Origin: Massospora cicadina
Lineage: Eukaryota > Entomophthoromycota > Entomophthoromycetes > Entomophthorales > Entomophthoraceae
Assembly (NCBI GenBank): GCA_022478985.1
Contig: JAKSZP010017482.1
Location: forward strand, 19,565-83,564
Reading direction: 5' to 3'
DNA: 64,000 nucleotides
Shown: one piece after another, positions 45,450-55,659 of the stretch
Layout: each line of letters begins with the position of its first letter
Numbering within the stretch: the first letter of the stretch is position 1
Notes under the pieces: model-generated
What the model saw: only the letters and a program-made list of their open reading frames with translations
Database searches by the model: none
What the model was told of the DNA's origin: nothing
Translations under genes and position numbers: made by a program

Positions 45450-46660
45450 GAGTAATACATAATTGAAATGGAGAATCACCCTCTATTTGATCCTGATTAT
45501 AACAAAAACCAAAGTTGAGGAAGCTCAATTGGCTTAAAGTTACAGCAACTTTTAGAGGCTGGGTTACTTGTGCCTTCCAAAACACCATGGGCTTCCCCAC
45601 TTTCATTAATTCAGAAAAAGGATGGTGGTCATTGGGTTGTTATGAATTATTGCAGCCTCAACTCTATCACTTTTAAAGATAGCTACCTCCTGCCAGATAT
45701 AGATAACTCTTTATGCTTAATGTTATGGTCCCACTATTTCTCCACTATGGATCTCGCCAATGGATACTGGCAAGTAGATTTGTCACCCAAAGATTAGGCA
45801 AAATGCGTTCTTATCACAAGTGAAGGACTATTCAAGCCCACTCAAATGCCTCAGGGATTATGTAATGCCCCTGCTACCTTCCAACGCGCTATGGACGGAC
45901 TACTTGGCGATTTAAACGCTTTTTCATACTAGTTTATCTTGATGATATTATTGTTTTTTCAAGAACCTTTACTGAACATCTAGATCACCTCAGGAAAGTC
46001 TTTCACCGGTTACGGCAATCTTTGTTAAGACATGCTGTCAAAATGCTCTTTCTTCCAGAGTGAGATGGACTTTTTGGGTCATAATGTCAATAAAGCTGGA
46101 ATATCCCCAATGGATGATAAGGTCTTGGCTATTGCTAAGATAACCCACTTAAATCCCTATGAGATGTACAAGGCTTCCTAGGAATAGTGGATTATTATTG
46201 CCAATTTATTCCGCATTTTGCAGACACCCCACAAACATCTGGTATATTTAACAGAGAAAGGAATACACTTTTAGTAAAAAGAAGAGCAACAGCAGGTTTT
46301 TTGACCTGCTACGCGTCTCTCTTTCTCACTCAACCATACTTATACATCCAAATTTTGATAAACCCTTCCTCCTCTTTAATGATGCCAGAGATATTGTCAT
46401 TAAAGCCATACTATCTCAGCATGAAGAGAACTTAGTAGAACATTCTATTGCCTACTAAAGCAAGACTTAATATGAAGCTGAACGTAATTATAGAATTACA
46501 GAATTCAAATGCTTGGTGGCATTACTAGCCATTAAGAATTTCTGACCTTATTTATATGGGAAACATTTTACCATCATAACAGATCATGCTCTCTTACGTT
46601 GGCTACAGAAAATGAAGGACCCCGATGAGGGATTAGCCTGTGGGCGTTAAACCTTCAAAA
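45450..46660 (+). pseudogene. Element F reverse transcriptase and RNase H relic
   Basis: RT: MPSKTPWASPLSLIQKKDGG, MDLANGYWQVDLSPKD then a TAG stop at 45795-45797 where Gln is usual, [20 protein letters not shown], and an intact YLDD ([20 protein letters not shown], about 45933). Thumb: MDFLGHNVNKAGISP. RNase H: DKPFLLFNDARD, YRITEFKCLVALLAI and TIITDHALLRWLQK. The stop at about 46543 (NF, stop, PYLYG) replaces a usual Arg. Confidence 0.85.
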
Positions 46661-46688
46661 TTACGATTTTTTCAATATCCACTGACCA

Positions 46689-47922
46689 GTGCCAATCCAC
46701 CAAAACATTGATTGCTTATTCCAGCTTCTCATCTTAACTATAACTGACCCTGAGGAGGATCGAATATATGACCTCATAACCCAACCACAGTTATGGAAGG
46801 ATGAATCCCCAACCCTCCATCAGGAATTAACCATAAGATCGGAAAATCTCCAAATCAAGAACGTACAATTGTTTAAACTTATGTCTAAGCAATGGGTGCC
46901 TTATGTAAGACCATTGGCTCAAACTGACGCCATACTAGAGGGACATCAGCAAGTTGGCATGGGGAATTTGGAAAACTACTGGTGGCTTAAGACTCCATGT
47001 GTTAGAAAGGAATGCTTGTTTTAGTCCAGGATGTATTAGAGTGCTACCTGGTATGTAAAAAACAAGCAGGACCTATTCCCCGCTCTCAACATCCAGTGGT
47101 CCAACCTTATGAACCAAATCCATATCATTAGCATTGATGTTGTAGGATCTCTTCCTAGAGCCTCTAATGGACATCAGTTCCTCCTACTAGCCATAGACCA
47201 TCTAACTTAAGGTATCAAAGCTGTATCGCTCCCCACCGCTTCAGCAAATGCCACTGCCACGTTTATTGCATAATAAGAAATATCACCCAGCATGGTTGCC
47301 CTAAAATCATTCTTTTCTATAACGGGAAAAAGTTCCAATCAACGCTGATGAAAGATTTAGCTGACCTGATGGGAACCACTCAGGTGTTCTCCACCCCCTA
47401 CCATCCTGAAACCAATGGAATGGTTGAGCGGGTAAGAAGCACTCTAACTGCAACCCTTTAGAAAATGGTTATGACTGACCCCTCTCATTGGCCCCAAATT
47501 TACCTAGTGCAATTCTGGCCTATTGTATTATTTACCATGGAATCACTAAGATATCACCAAACCAAGAGTTTTATTTAAGAAATCCCCAGCTGCTTTATAA
47601 AGTGAAGGCTATGCTTGACCAAGCCTTCTCTGAAGCCCCTGAAGTCACTATGCAAAGTATTGTCAATAAAAATATCCAACTTCAAGCCCTGGCTCCTGAG
47701 AACCTATATGTTACAACTAGTAAAGAAACTGCTCAATTTAATGAAAAGCACAATCCACTATACACCTTCCAACTAGGTGACCTCATCCTATTTTACCATC
47801 ACCAGCCTGGAGGTCATGATCACAAACTGGGTACATACTGGTCAAGGCCCTATCAAGTCATTTATAGATGGAGAAATGAACACTCAATTGTAGAGGATGT
47901 TCAGGGCAAAGTAATCAAATGA
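46689..47922 (+). pseudogene. Element F integrase relic
   Basis: An HH-CC remnant (GHQQVGMGNLENYWW), then a catalytic core with ISIDVVGSLPRASNGHQFLL and, in other frames, TQHGCPKIILFYNGKKFQS and PYHPETNGMVERV (about 47280-47430). The first Asp and the Glu remain, but the second Asp region reads FYNGKK. A long open C-terminus (47488-47922) has LGTYWSRPYQVIYRWRNEHS, the post-core GPY/F-like part. No chromodomain. Confidence 0.8.
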
Positions 47923-47979
47923 GTATATAGTCATTTTATCCATCCTTTTTCCCCTGCGCCAAGATCTAGAGGGGGGTAT

Positions 47980-48617
47980 TGTCATGATTCCCACCCAAAT
48001 GGCAGATTCAGATGCATCAGATAATGGGAATCAATCCCAAACCAACCACAAGGTCCACAATTCTGTCAGGGATAACCCCTACAAAAGTTGACAGGTATTA
48101 AGGTCAGTGATTATTCCCAATTTGACCCACAAGCCCAAAATTCTGTCAGAAATCATCCCCAACAAAAGTTTGACTATTATTGAAATTGGCGATCAGCCCC
48201 AACTGATACTCCAGAGTCCTGCTCCCTCAGAGTCACACAATGTCAGGGTTCAAACCCAAGCTATGAGGCGAGCTCTATCAGATTGAATGAGTTAATTGGG
48301 GCCTGTACTGAATCCCCAATTTGTTTATCTATTAGATCTAGGCTTGGACGGCTTAGATGGTCCCAGATCAAATTCCTCAATTTTCCTTAAAAAAGCAGTT
48401 ATTGAATAATAAACTTTACATTTTTTCTCCCCTTTTCGCCATTTTAAGTGAAAATTGTATTTATTTTGATTACCATACCAGACTTAATATCTTGATTAAA
48501 ACAAGACTTCTCGACCAAAAGAAACAACTCTGGTAAGAAACCAACACACTCAAACTTTGGGTCATTCAACCTTCAAACAATAAAAAGGATCCATGGTACT
48601 AACTCTTGATCCCAACA
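47980..48617 (+). repeat. Element F 3' LTR
   Basis: Begins TGTCATGATTCCCACC right after the polypurine tract and ends GATCCCAACA, followed by TSD AGGGG at 48618-48622. The minus strand carries the same tRNA-like boxes as the 5' LTR (GGTTTGAACCC at 48246-48256). Confidence 0.85.
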
Positions 48618-48990
48618 AGGGGGATGATAGTAGGCTGCATCCCATAGCCTACTATTCCAAGAAATTCATCCCAGAGGAATGTAACTATCCTATCTATGAC
48701 AGGAAAACGTTGGCCGTTGTTCAATGTCTAAAACACTGGTGCTGGTACCTCTGTGGGGCAAAGTACCCAGTGAAAGTTTTGACAGTCCATAAAAACTTGA
48801 CTTACTTTTTCACCTCACGGCGATTGAACCACCGTCAGGCATGATGAACACTTACTCTGGCGGATTATGACTTGAATATTGGTTACAAACATGGGAAAAT
48901 TAATATGGTTCCAGATTCCTAAGCCAGCGTCCTGACATGATACTTGAAAAGGGTGGAAATGCTGAGTTTAATACACAGGTGCTTCTGAAG
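48618..48990 (+). pseudogene. Element E RNase H, second part
   Basis: Continues the RNase H broken by element F: DDSRLHPIAYYSKKFIPEE, CNYPIYDRKTLAVVQCLKHW, LTVHKNLTYFFTSRRLNHRQ, two stops, then TLTLADYDLNIGYKHGKIN. The usual Asp of TDHKNL reads VHKNL. The in-frame join with 39420 shows that element F entered an existing pol gene. Confidence 0.85.
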
Positions 48991-49139
48991 AACAAGGATC
49001 CCTCTGCATTATTATCTCATCTTGTACTAGTGGTCCGTGGAGATGAGATTTTGGATGTTCAAAATGATTAGGCTTTCTATCAGAACGTGACGAATGATCT
49101 CCTTCAATACTTAGACAGTTTATAGTACAAAAAGGGTTA

Positions 49140-50601
49140 CTCGTTAAAAGGGGAAGTCAGTATTATGGAAAGGTTGATTTTATGTACCAGAAGGACCTTT
49201 AAGATTAAATGTCGTACGTGAGAACCACAATATAGGCATGGTAGGACACCTTGAAATAATAAAATGATCCAACTGATTTAACTAACTTGCCGATGGCCTG
49301 GCCTTAGAGGGGATGTCTTAAAATATGTGGCAGGATGTGAGGTCTGTGGGCGCACCAAGGTTCGTACAGGACTTCCTGAAGGACAATTACAACCATTGTC
49401 AATCGCACAAAAGCCATGGGAGTCAATATCCATGGATTTTATAGTAGAGCTACCCGTTACCAATGATTCAATACAGTGTTGGTGATAGTAGATAGATTCA
49501 CTAAAATAGTTTGCTTTATACCAACTACTACCAATGGCATGGCTAAAGAGATAGCTCACTTGTTTTTGAGAAATGTATTCCTTCATCATGGTACTCCCAA
49601 GGAGGTGATTTCAGACAGAGGGTCTCATTTCACATCAAATTTTAGGAAACAGCTCCTTGTAGACTTTATAATTAAGAGATGTTTATCCACCGCATACCAT
49701 TAGCAGCTGATGGACAGCCTGAGATAGTTAAAACAGGTGCTGGAGCAGTACCCAAGATGCTATGTTAATGCGGAGAAGGACAACTGGGTTGAGTTGTTGC
49801 CTATAATTCAGTTCTGTTATAACACTCTAGATCATTCTTCAACTGGAATGCTACCATTCAAAGCTAATTATGGGTATGATGTGAACTGGGAACCATTACC
49901 ATCTGTTGAAGCGGACAACCCCCTTGGAGGGAATTTTTACAAAACCTTCATCAAACTCATGCATTTTGCTTGTCTAATATGAACCAAGCAATACTTGCAA
50001 AGATTTTGCAGATAAGAAGCGTGTGCCTATTAAGGTGTTGGAAGTAGGTAGCCAAGTTTACCTAAATGCTCGCAATATTCCTTTGGATATACCATGTCAG
50101 AAGCTTTCTCATTGGCGCGTAGGGCCATACAGGGTCACAGAGGTTATAGGAAAGGTGGCTTACCATTTTGAATTGCTTAAAGGCTGGAAAATTCACAATG
50201 TATTCCATCATTCCCTCTTGCACAAAAAAGAAGGAAGCTCCCTACCACACCAAAAAATCAAAGATCTAGCACCACCACTGATTAAAGGTCCCTTTACTGA
50301 GTATGAGGTGGAGGCTATTAAAGGGAGACAGACACATCATGGTAAAGTGCAATACCTGGTTAAGTGGGCTGGATATCCTGAAAAAGAGAGCTTTTGGGAG
50401 CCTGAGGAGAACTTAAAGAATGCAGGTAAGCTATTAAACAAATGGAAGAAGAAGGCCTCACAGGTAGCTTCAGCCTTGGTGGGGGATGATGTTAGGGTAA
50501 ATCCTGACATTAGTGGAATTCCTGAGATTACAGATATCATCAGTCAGATCAATAGGATATGTGATGAAGTTAGATCAAATAATTGCAAATCAAATGAATG
50601 A
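49140..50601 (+). pseudogene. Element E integrase with C-terminal chromodomain
   Basis: HH-CC part VAGCEVCGRTKVRTGLPEGQ, then core pieces SMDFIVELP (first Asp), VIVDRFTKIVCFIPTTT and KEVISDRGSHFTSNF (second Asp kept), then a frameshift and ADGQPEIVK (Glu kept). The last 192 codons (50023-50601) are open: VGSQVYLNARNIPLDIPCQK, WRVGPYRVTEVIGKVAYHFE and a full chromodomain, EYEVEAIKGRQTHHGKVQYL followed by VKWAGYPEKESFWEPEENL (about 50299-50416). The aromatic-cage positions Y and W, plus F before W, look conserved. The frame stops at 50601, 112 bp inside the 3' LTR. Confidence 0.9.
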
Positions 50602-51124
50602 TTGTAGTGAAAATGTTCGATATATCATTTAAATTACTTCATTTGCAATAATAATGATTCAATTAATCTCACTAGAACGAATTTATGATGAGACTGAGAA
50701 GATTCCCAAGCCTTTAAGAATCACATGCAAATTGCAGTCCCATAAGCTCCAGAGAAGAATAGTGAACTGTTTTTAAAATCAATTAAGCTTAGTTAAGTCC
50801 ATGAAGTTGGATGGTATATAAAACCAAGGCATTCATTTGGTTAATCTTTAAAGTCAATAAAAATATTCTTTATCATGCAAACATTATTAAGTTTATTTCC
50901 TAAAGTGTTATCAATACTGATCTACCACCCCAGCCTACAATAAACTCCCTTTCAACTTTCCCCTTTTAAAACCATATTTTAGGCAACTCTCATTCCTGCT
51001 TACCCACCCTCCCTTATAACTGGACACCACTAATGTCCTTGTCATACTGGTTTAAACCCCTTGGTTATGCTAGCTCATGGTTAGCTACCCACAAACCAGG
51101 TCAGTAGTACAATACTCCCTGACA
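50490..51124 (+). repeat. Element E 3' LTR
   Basis: Begins TGTTAGGGTAAATCC after a GGTGGGGGATGA polypurine tract and ends CTCCCTGACA. It is nearly identical to 36245-36878 outside the first 100 bp. The end of the pol frame lies within it. Confidence 0.95.
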
Positions 51125-51420
51125 GCAATGGTGAGTGCATATACCAGCAACTACCTTAGGGTCTTCTGAAAAGGCAAAAGATTTAAATTGATTGGGGGGT
51201 CCAATTACAGTGACAATTATAATTTCTTCTGAATAGACAAAAAATATGGATAAATCAATGGGTTTGAACCCAGTGAAATTGAGGGTGATAGATACCTTTA
51301 ATACCCAATGGGACTGGCCTCTGTGGCCTGGCCATGGGTGCTACCAGTCGCCCACCAAATTAAGCTTCACCAAGCCAAGCGAAATTATGGCGGGAGGAAC
51401 AATCTAGTGGTGAAATTCTA
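51125..51420 (-). pseudogene. Element C coding relic on the far side of element E
   Basis: The minus strand reads LKVSITLNFTGFKPIDLSIF, FVYSEEIIIVTVIGPP and FSEDPKVVAGICTHH up to the insertion site. It then joins in frame with 36244. It lies upstream of the element C protease, but I cannot name the domain. No 5' LTR of element C was found further right. Confidence 0.5.
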
Positions 51421-52480
51421 ATAAAAGTCAGATGACAAGTGGAAGGTTAATTAAGCATTATTTAGTTGCAAGATCTCAACCCCAAAATTAGTTGGGTTCA
51501 CAATACCTTTGTTCATACATTCCCACTTATTCCTAAGCCCTTGGGCCTTAAGGAAACCATCCCTCACTGGTACATATTTCAGTCAATTCTTAAAGTTTTT
51601 TTTGCAATAAAAAAACCACTTTCCAGTTGGAATTTTCAGTTATTAAATTTTGCTCTTGTGTTTGTCACTATTGCTACCCAGAACTATGTTCCCATGGCTG
51701 TGCAACGACTGGGAATTATTGTAATTATTTCGCTGATGCCCCCTCTTATCAAACGGGGTTACCAAGAAAGTGGCCTGTTGGGATATCCCCACTTATAGAC
51801 GCCTTCTGGCGTCAAGATGCCCATTGTTATTAGAGATTATCTCTCCCCACTGGGCGAGGTTTTTGATCTCGCCGCTTTTTCCTCACCCAGTGGTTCCTCA
51901 GTTCATTCCAGACCCTCCATGGTTCCTGAATAGTTGTCCGCAGTGAAATATGCTGCTTCCCGTTGGCCACAGTCTGGTTGTTAGTTGAAATATTGGCTAC
52001 AGTGGTCGCTAATCACTATTACATATTTTTCACTTCCCACCCACTATCAAGTCATTAAGATGGCAATGTCCCGGAATTCTGGGTTGCTTTCTGAGTGCTC
52101 ACGCACCACAACTGACATGTTGGTCTTAATCTAATTTTTCACTATTATGAAATAATTGACTGAACCTTATTGTCTGCCATTACCGCCCTTATGTTTGAAT
52201 TCAGCAACGCAGTGGTTTTGGTATATTAAAATAACTTGCAGTTGGTGCTCAGTCTTATACTATTCATATGGCCAGTTTGCGCGTTTGTTTGTGTCTCATG
52301 TGTGGTGGTGGGGAAGCTCCTTATGGTATATTTTATCCTGAAGGCTTCAGCCCCAGTCACATCCTACCCTCAGAGGGTGGAATCATCCATCTCAGCTGTG
52401 AAGGTTGCTAATCAGGTTTTAGATGTCCTTGTCAAGCTGTAGATTCAATTCTTGGTTAACACATTGGCGCCAGCGACTCT
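51421..52480. other. Unclassified sequence with a Cys-rich frame
   Basis: A plus-strand frame at 51627-51833 reads CHYCYPELCSHGCATTGNYC, with seven Cys in a short span. It then runs to a stop in an IDAFWRQDAHCY context. An imperfect hairpin (CCACTGGGCGAGG with CCTCACCCAGTGG, about 51848-51893) lies just after. It could be a relic LINE ORF1 or leader sequence of element H. A TTGGTGCTCAGTC near 52242 resembles the shared PBS, and a TGGCGCCAGCG near 52465 is another PBS candidate. Neither is proven. Confidence 0.3.
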
Positions 52481-52499
52481 GATGGATGTGCAGTGAAGC

Positions 52500-53200
52500 A
52501 TAGAAGTTTTTGGATGCCATAGAGGGTGACGCTTACCAATAGGTGCGCAGAATCCTCCATTCGGCCAACTAAGCTGGGTTTTTGACCCTGCTGATTATGC
52601 TGGTGGCATTGGTGGCTCAGGTAATGGTAGTGTGATTTGCTCTCTTTCTATGGTTCTTTTCCCTGGGTGCTGAAGCGGCTGATTTGGCTTTGTTCATAGA
52701 GGCTTCAGCAAACAGGACCCAGGCCTTGTGCTCCCGTTGGACGTCAATTCAACAGCATTTTGTGCTTCTTTGGGCCCCATGTCTGCGAATAATTCCGCCT
52801 GGGCCACACAGGTGGTGTCAGTGGACCAAATTTGCACGATAACAGCTTTCAGAAGGGCTACTCTCTGTCAGGTGTCAAATGTAGTGGGGGTTTGGAGAAA
52901 TGATTCCCTACTGGTGAGGTTTTGAAAGTAGGGTCAAGTACTAAGGCAGCATGTACATTGTTGTTCATCCAGAGTACCAGTATGAGCAAAGCGCCTGGGG
53001 TATGCGTTTTGGTTCCTGGGGACATTGTGGTGTCCCATTGCCCAGTTACTGCGTTTGTCCCCACCCTGGCGCCCATGGGGAGGCAGCCCCTGCGATGTAC
53101 CAGGTGCCCTTCAATCCCCTGATCCCTCTATTATTGAACTCCCAGTGCAAAGAGTTTGAGAAGGCACTCCAAGGAAAGGGTGCTAATCCTTGATAAAATC
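52500..53200 (+). pseudogene. Element H gag remnant
   Basis: Weakly coding. Frames near 52600-53190 include AWGMRFGSWGHCGVPLPSYC and VCPHPGAHGE, which looks like a frameshifted CCHC knuckle directly ahead of the protease, where nucleocapsid should be. The rest (for example NSTAFCASLGPMSANNSAWA) is not recognisable. The span is too short for a whole Gag. Confidence 0.35.
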
Positions 53201-53299
53201 AGCTTTCCTGACTAAATCTATAATTATTACCACCCAGACAGAAGAATTGCAAACGGGCGTTAATAAACAAGATATTGCTTATCTTTTATTAGCATTGTA

Positions 53300-53510
53300 A
53301 ATTTGGTTGGGTGCCCACAGGGTGTCAGTTGAAGATTTGGTAGATACAGGAGCAGCGTGGAATTTTATGAGTTTGAAGATAGTGCAGGATCTTGACTTGG
53401 ACCTGGAAGCCGGGGCGTCAGTTATGGGTGCATCATCCACTCCCATGACTTCATACAAAATACAACGGCATGTGCCTTTCTTGATCAACATTTCAGTTCT
53501 GTGATCAGTT
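53300..53510 (+). pseudogene. Element H aspartic protease, DTG kept
   Basis: Reads VSVEDLVDTGAAWNFMSLKI, then VQDLDLDLEAG and ASSTPMTSYKIQRHVPFLI. The catalytic DTGA and the following strand are preserved. Downstream the frame is lost. Confidence 0.8.
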
Positions 53511-53639
53511 CACTGCTGTTACAGATCTACTCTTCCCAGTTATTCTGGGGTGGGGTTGGTGGCAACGGCAGCAGGTGAGCATTCATTTGAACTTGAACAT
53601 GTTGTCCTTTGCAAACACCCAGTTGTGGGGTGAGTTTTC

Positions 53640-53685
53640 TTTATTAAGTTGTGGGGTGAGTTTTCTTTATTAATATGCTTACAAT
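53640..53685. repeat. Short tandem duplication
   Basis: GTTGTGGGGTGAGTTTTCTT and its following bases occur twice in tandem (about 53622-53646 and 53647-53671). It is a small local duplication in the protease-RT spacer of element H. Confidence 0.75.
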
Positions 53686-53879
53686 GGAATGAAGGCGGAG
53701 TTCTATCACATCTCTCTTCTCCCAGGCGGGCCTTCCACCAGATTTTCCCCCATTGTTAGCGGCATATCAAAATATTTAGATTTAGAGAAGGCTAATAGCC
53801 TTCTGCCACACTCTAGATATGATTTGGCTTTCCGTATAATGGTAGCAATTATTAACATCAACTGTACGCTGTACCCCTA

Positions 53880-54234
53880 CAAGGTGCAGGAGGACAAGGT
53901 ATGGAATTATGGTTGGATGATATTCTCAATAAGGGGTGGGTGTTTAAGAAGATGTCCTCAATTGAATCGCCTATTGTTTTCGCTCAGAAGGCTGATGGTA
54001 CGTTGCAGCCTTGCATCAACTATGAGCATCTGAATAATATTACCATTTACAATCCCTCCCCTCAAGCAGACAATCAGCAAGGTGATTGTAAAATCCCAGG
54101 TGTTTTTAAAGCTCGATCTCATGAATGCGTTTAACCAAATCTTGGTGGCAGAAAACTAGGAATGGCTTATGTCAATTTGGAGCATAAGGGGTATAATTTA
54201 GTTCCACATTATACCCTTCAGCCTGAAAAATACC
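53880..54234 (+). pseudogene. Element H RT, N-terminal part
   Basis: Reads ELWLDDILNKGWVFKKMSSI, ESPIVFAQKADGTLQPCINY and EHLNNITIYN. After a frameshift it continues LKLDLMNAFNQILVAEN. It breaks off at PEKYPF, where element G inserted, and continues at 60565. This is the RT region from the fingers to just before the NAPATF block. Confidence 0.8.
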
Positions 54235-54239
54235 CATTT

Positions 54240-54584
54240 TTGAAGTTTTGAATTGCATTTCAAAAAAATGGCAGGTATTCTCTCAAAGTTACATTATTGG
54301 ATCTTGCAAAAAGTTACAAATAATAGTAAGAAGAAGGTTATAAATTGACCTAGATTATATTATCAAAAGGATGTTTATATATAGGTTTCAGAATAGCTTG
54401 GGATTTATCCGATCTAATTAATCACTGAGAGATCAAATCTTCTATCCCCTGATCAGGATAAGCCTGATCATTATTATTACCCTTGATAGGATTATATAGT
54501 TAAGATCCCCTTACAATAGTACCAGTGGTATATTTGGGGTAAAATTTTAGAAACAAAAGAATTTGGTGAAATTTAGACACTTCC
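54240..54584 (-). repeat. Element G 3' LTR
   Basis: Pairs with 60219-60564. Shared blocks include GGCAGGTATTCTCT, AATAATAGTAAGAA, GGTTATAAAT and TTATCAAAAGGA. The right end is uncertain by a few bases because the copies diverge next to the polypurine tract. Confidence 0.8.
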
Positions 54585-54599
54585 CCCCAATATTCAATT

Positions 54600-55640
54600 G
54601 TGGAGGAGGGTGAATTCTCAAAAATTTAGGATGATACGGTTTACAACTATAACCATATCAACATGGACAATCAAATATCTAATCCCTTTTGGAATATAAC
54701 TCAATAGGGACTGGACCAGTTAGGTCCTAATTCCTCAGTTCGTCCACTAGGTCAGGAATGATAATACATAACATAATCTCCAATTTGATATTCAAGTAAG
54801 GCAGGTATATGTTGGTTACTTCTTTGGGTTTCCTTTTTGGTGGTTACTTCAATGGATTTCATGGTTTGATCTTAAAGAAAAATAATCTCATCAGACAGCT
54901 TTCTTATAATTAAGTCATAATTTTCTGGTATACCTTTTTCAAGTATTGCCTGAACACTTGAAGGAACTGAGGGATCTCACCCATAAATACATTTAAGAAC
55001 GACATCTTGATAATTTGATGATAACCTATTCAATATGCAAACAAAGCACTAGGTAAATGAAAGTTCCACCAAGATGGGTCAGTTGAGGCCATGTTCTCTA
55101 AAATAGAGACTAAAGTATCATTGACTCGTTTAATGGCCCATTCATTGATGGATTGTAAGGAACAACAAACCGTTAAGCAGTATTGAATAATTTGATAGTT
55201 CCTGTAAGAGTTGCGAGGTAAAATTAGTCACATTGTCATACATAAGGACCTTGGGACACCCATGCTTAGTGATGATGTGCTGGTAAAGGAATAACGCAGT
55301 TGTCTTATCAGAGGGGTTGGCAATGGATATGGCCTTGACCCATTTAGTTAAATGGTCAACAGCCATGATAATGTATTGGTGTCCATGAAATCTCTGAGGA
55401 AAAGGTCCTACAACATCAATACTTACACATCAAACACCTTAGTCTGTGGAATTACTTGATACTGATAAGTAAGAGTTGATCACGCCATGACTTTTACAGA
55501 TGAAACATGAGATAAGGGTCTCAAAAATGTTTTCAGTCAATTAATCCAATAATATTGGGTTTTTGCCCACTCTTGAGTTTTCTTTAAACCACTATGAACT
55601 ACTTGTTTGTGTCCTTCTATGATAGCATGGTATATTAAAT
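54600..55640 (-). pseudogene. Element G integrase relic
   Basis: Core region 55142-55366: MAVDHLTKWVKAISIANPSD, KTTALFLYQHIITKHGCPKV and LMYDNVTNFTSQLLQEL, in which the second core Asp is kept. An HH-CC remnant lies near 55560-55630 (KQVVHSGLKKTQEW with a CFIC-like pair). No chromodomain is evident. The C-terminal part toward the LTR is unreadable. Confidence 0.75.
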
Positions 55641-55659
55641 TTGGGTGCAAAAGGGTAAC

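Larger units (their letters stand above)
39421..48617 (+). mobile_element. Element F: Ty3/gypsy retrotransposon with collagen-like Gag and dUTPase-like domain
   Basis: LTRs at 39421-40054 and 47980-48617, with a perfect TSD AGGGG at 39416-39420 and 48618-48622. It sits inside the RNase H of element E: removing it joins MQEG to DDSRLHPIAYYSKKF in frame. Order: PBS, gag, protease, dUTPase-like segment, RT, RNase H, integrase, polypurine tract (GAGGGGGG). Gag is split by an ORF1-only LINE at 42040-43973. No chromodomain. Inactive through many stops and frameshifts. Confidence 0.9.
36245..51124 (+). mobile_element. Element E: chromovirus (Ty3/gypsy with chromodomain), nested host of F
   Basis: LTRs at both ends and the order gag, protease, RT, RNase H, integrase, chromodomain. 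It inserted in antisense to element C. Flanking 5-mers are CCAAT (36240-36244) and GCAAT (51125-51129), a TSD with one mismatch. The interior is 13.6 kb only because it contains element F (9.2 kb) and a 256-bp LINE fragment. Without them the element would be about 5.4 kb, normal for a chromovirus. I see no TGG-type PBS after the 5' LTR, so the leader may be altered. Confidence 0.9.

Noticed and set aside
50023..50601. A host chromodomain gene (HP1-like)
   Set aside because: The chromodomain is fused in frame to integrase C-terminal sequence and ends inside an LTR, so it belongs to element E.
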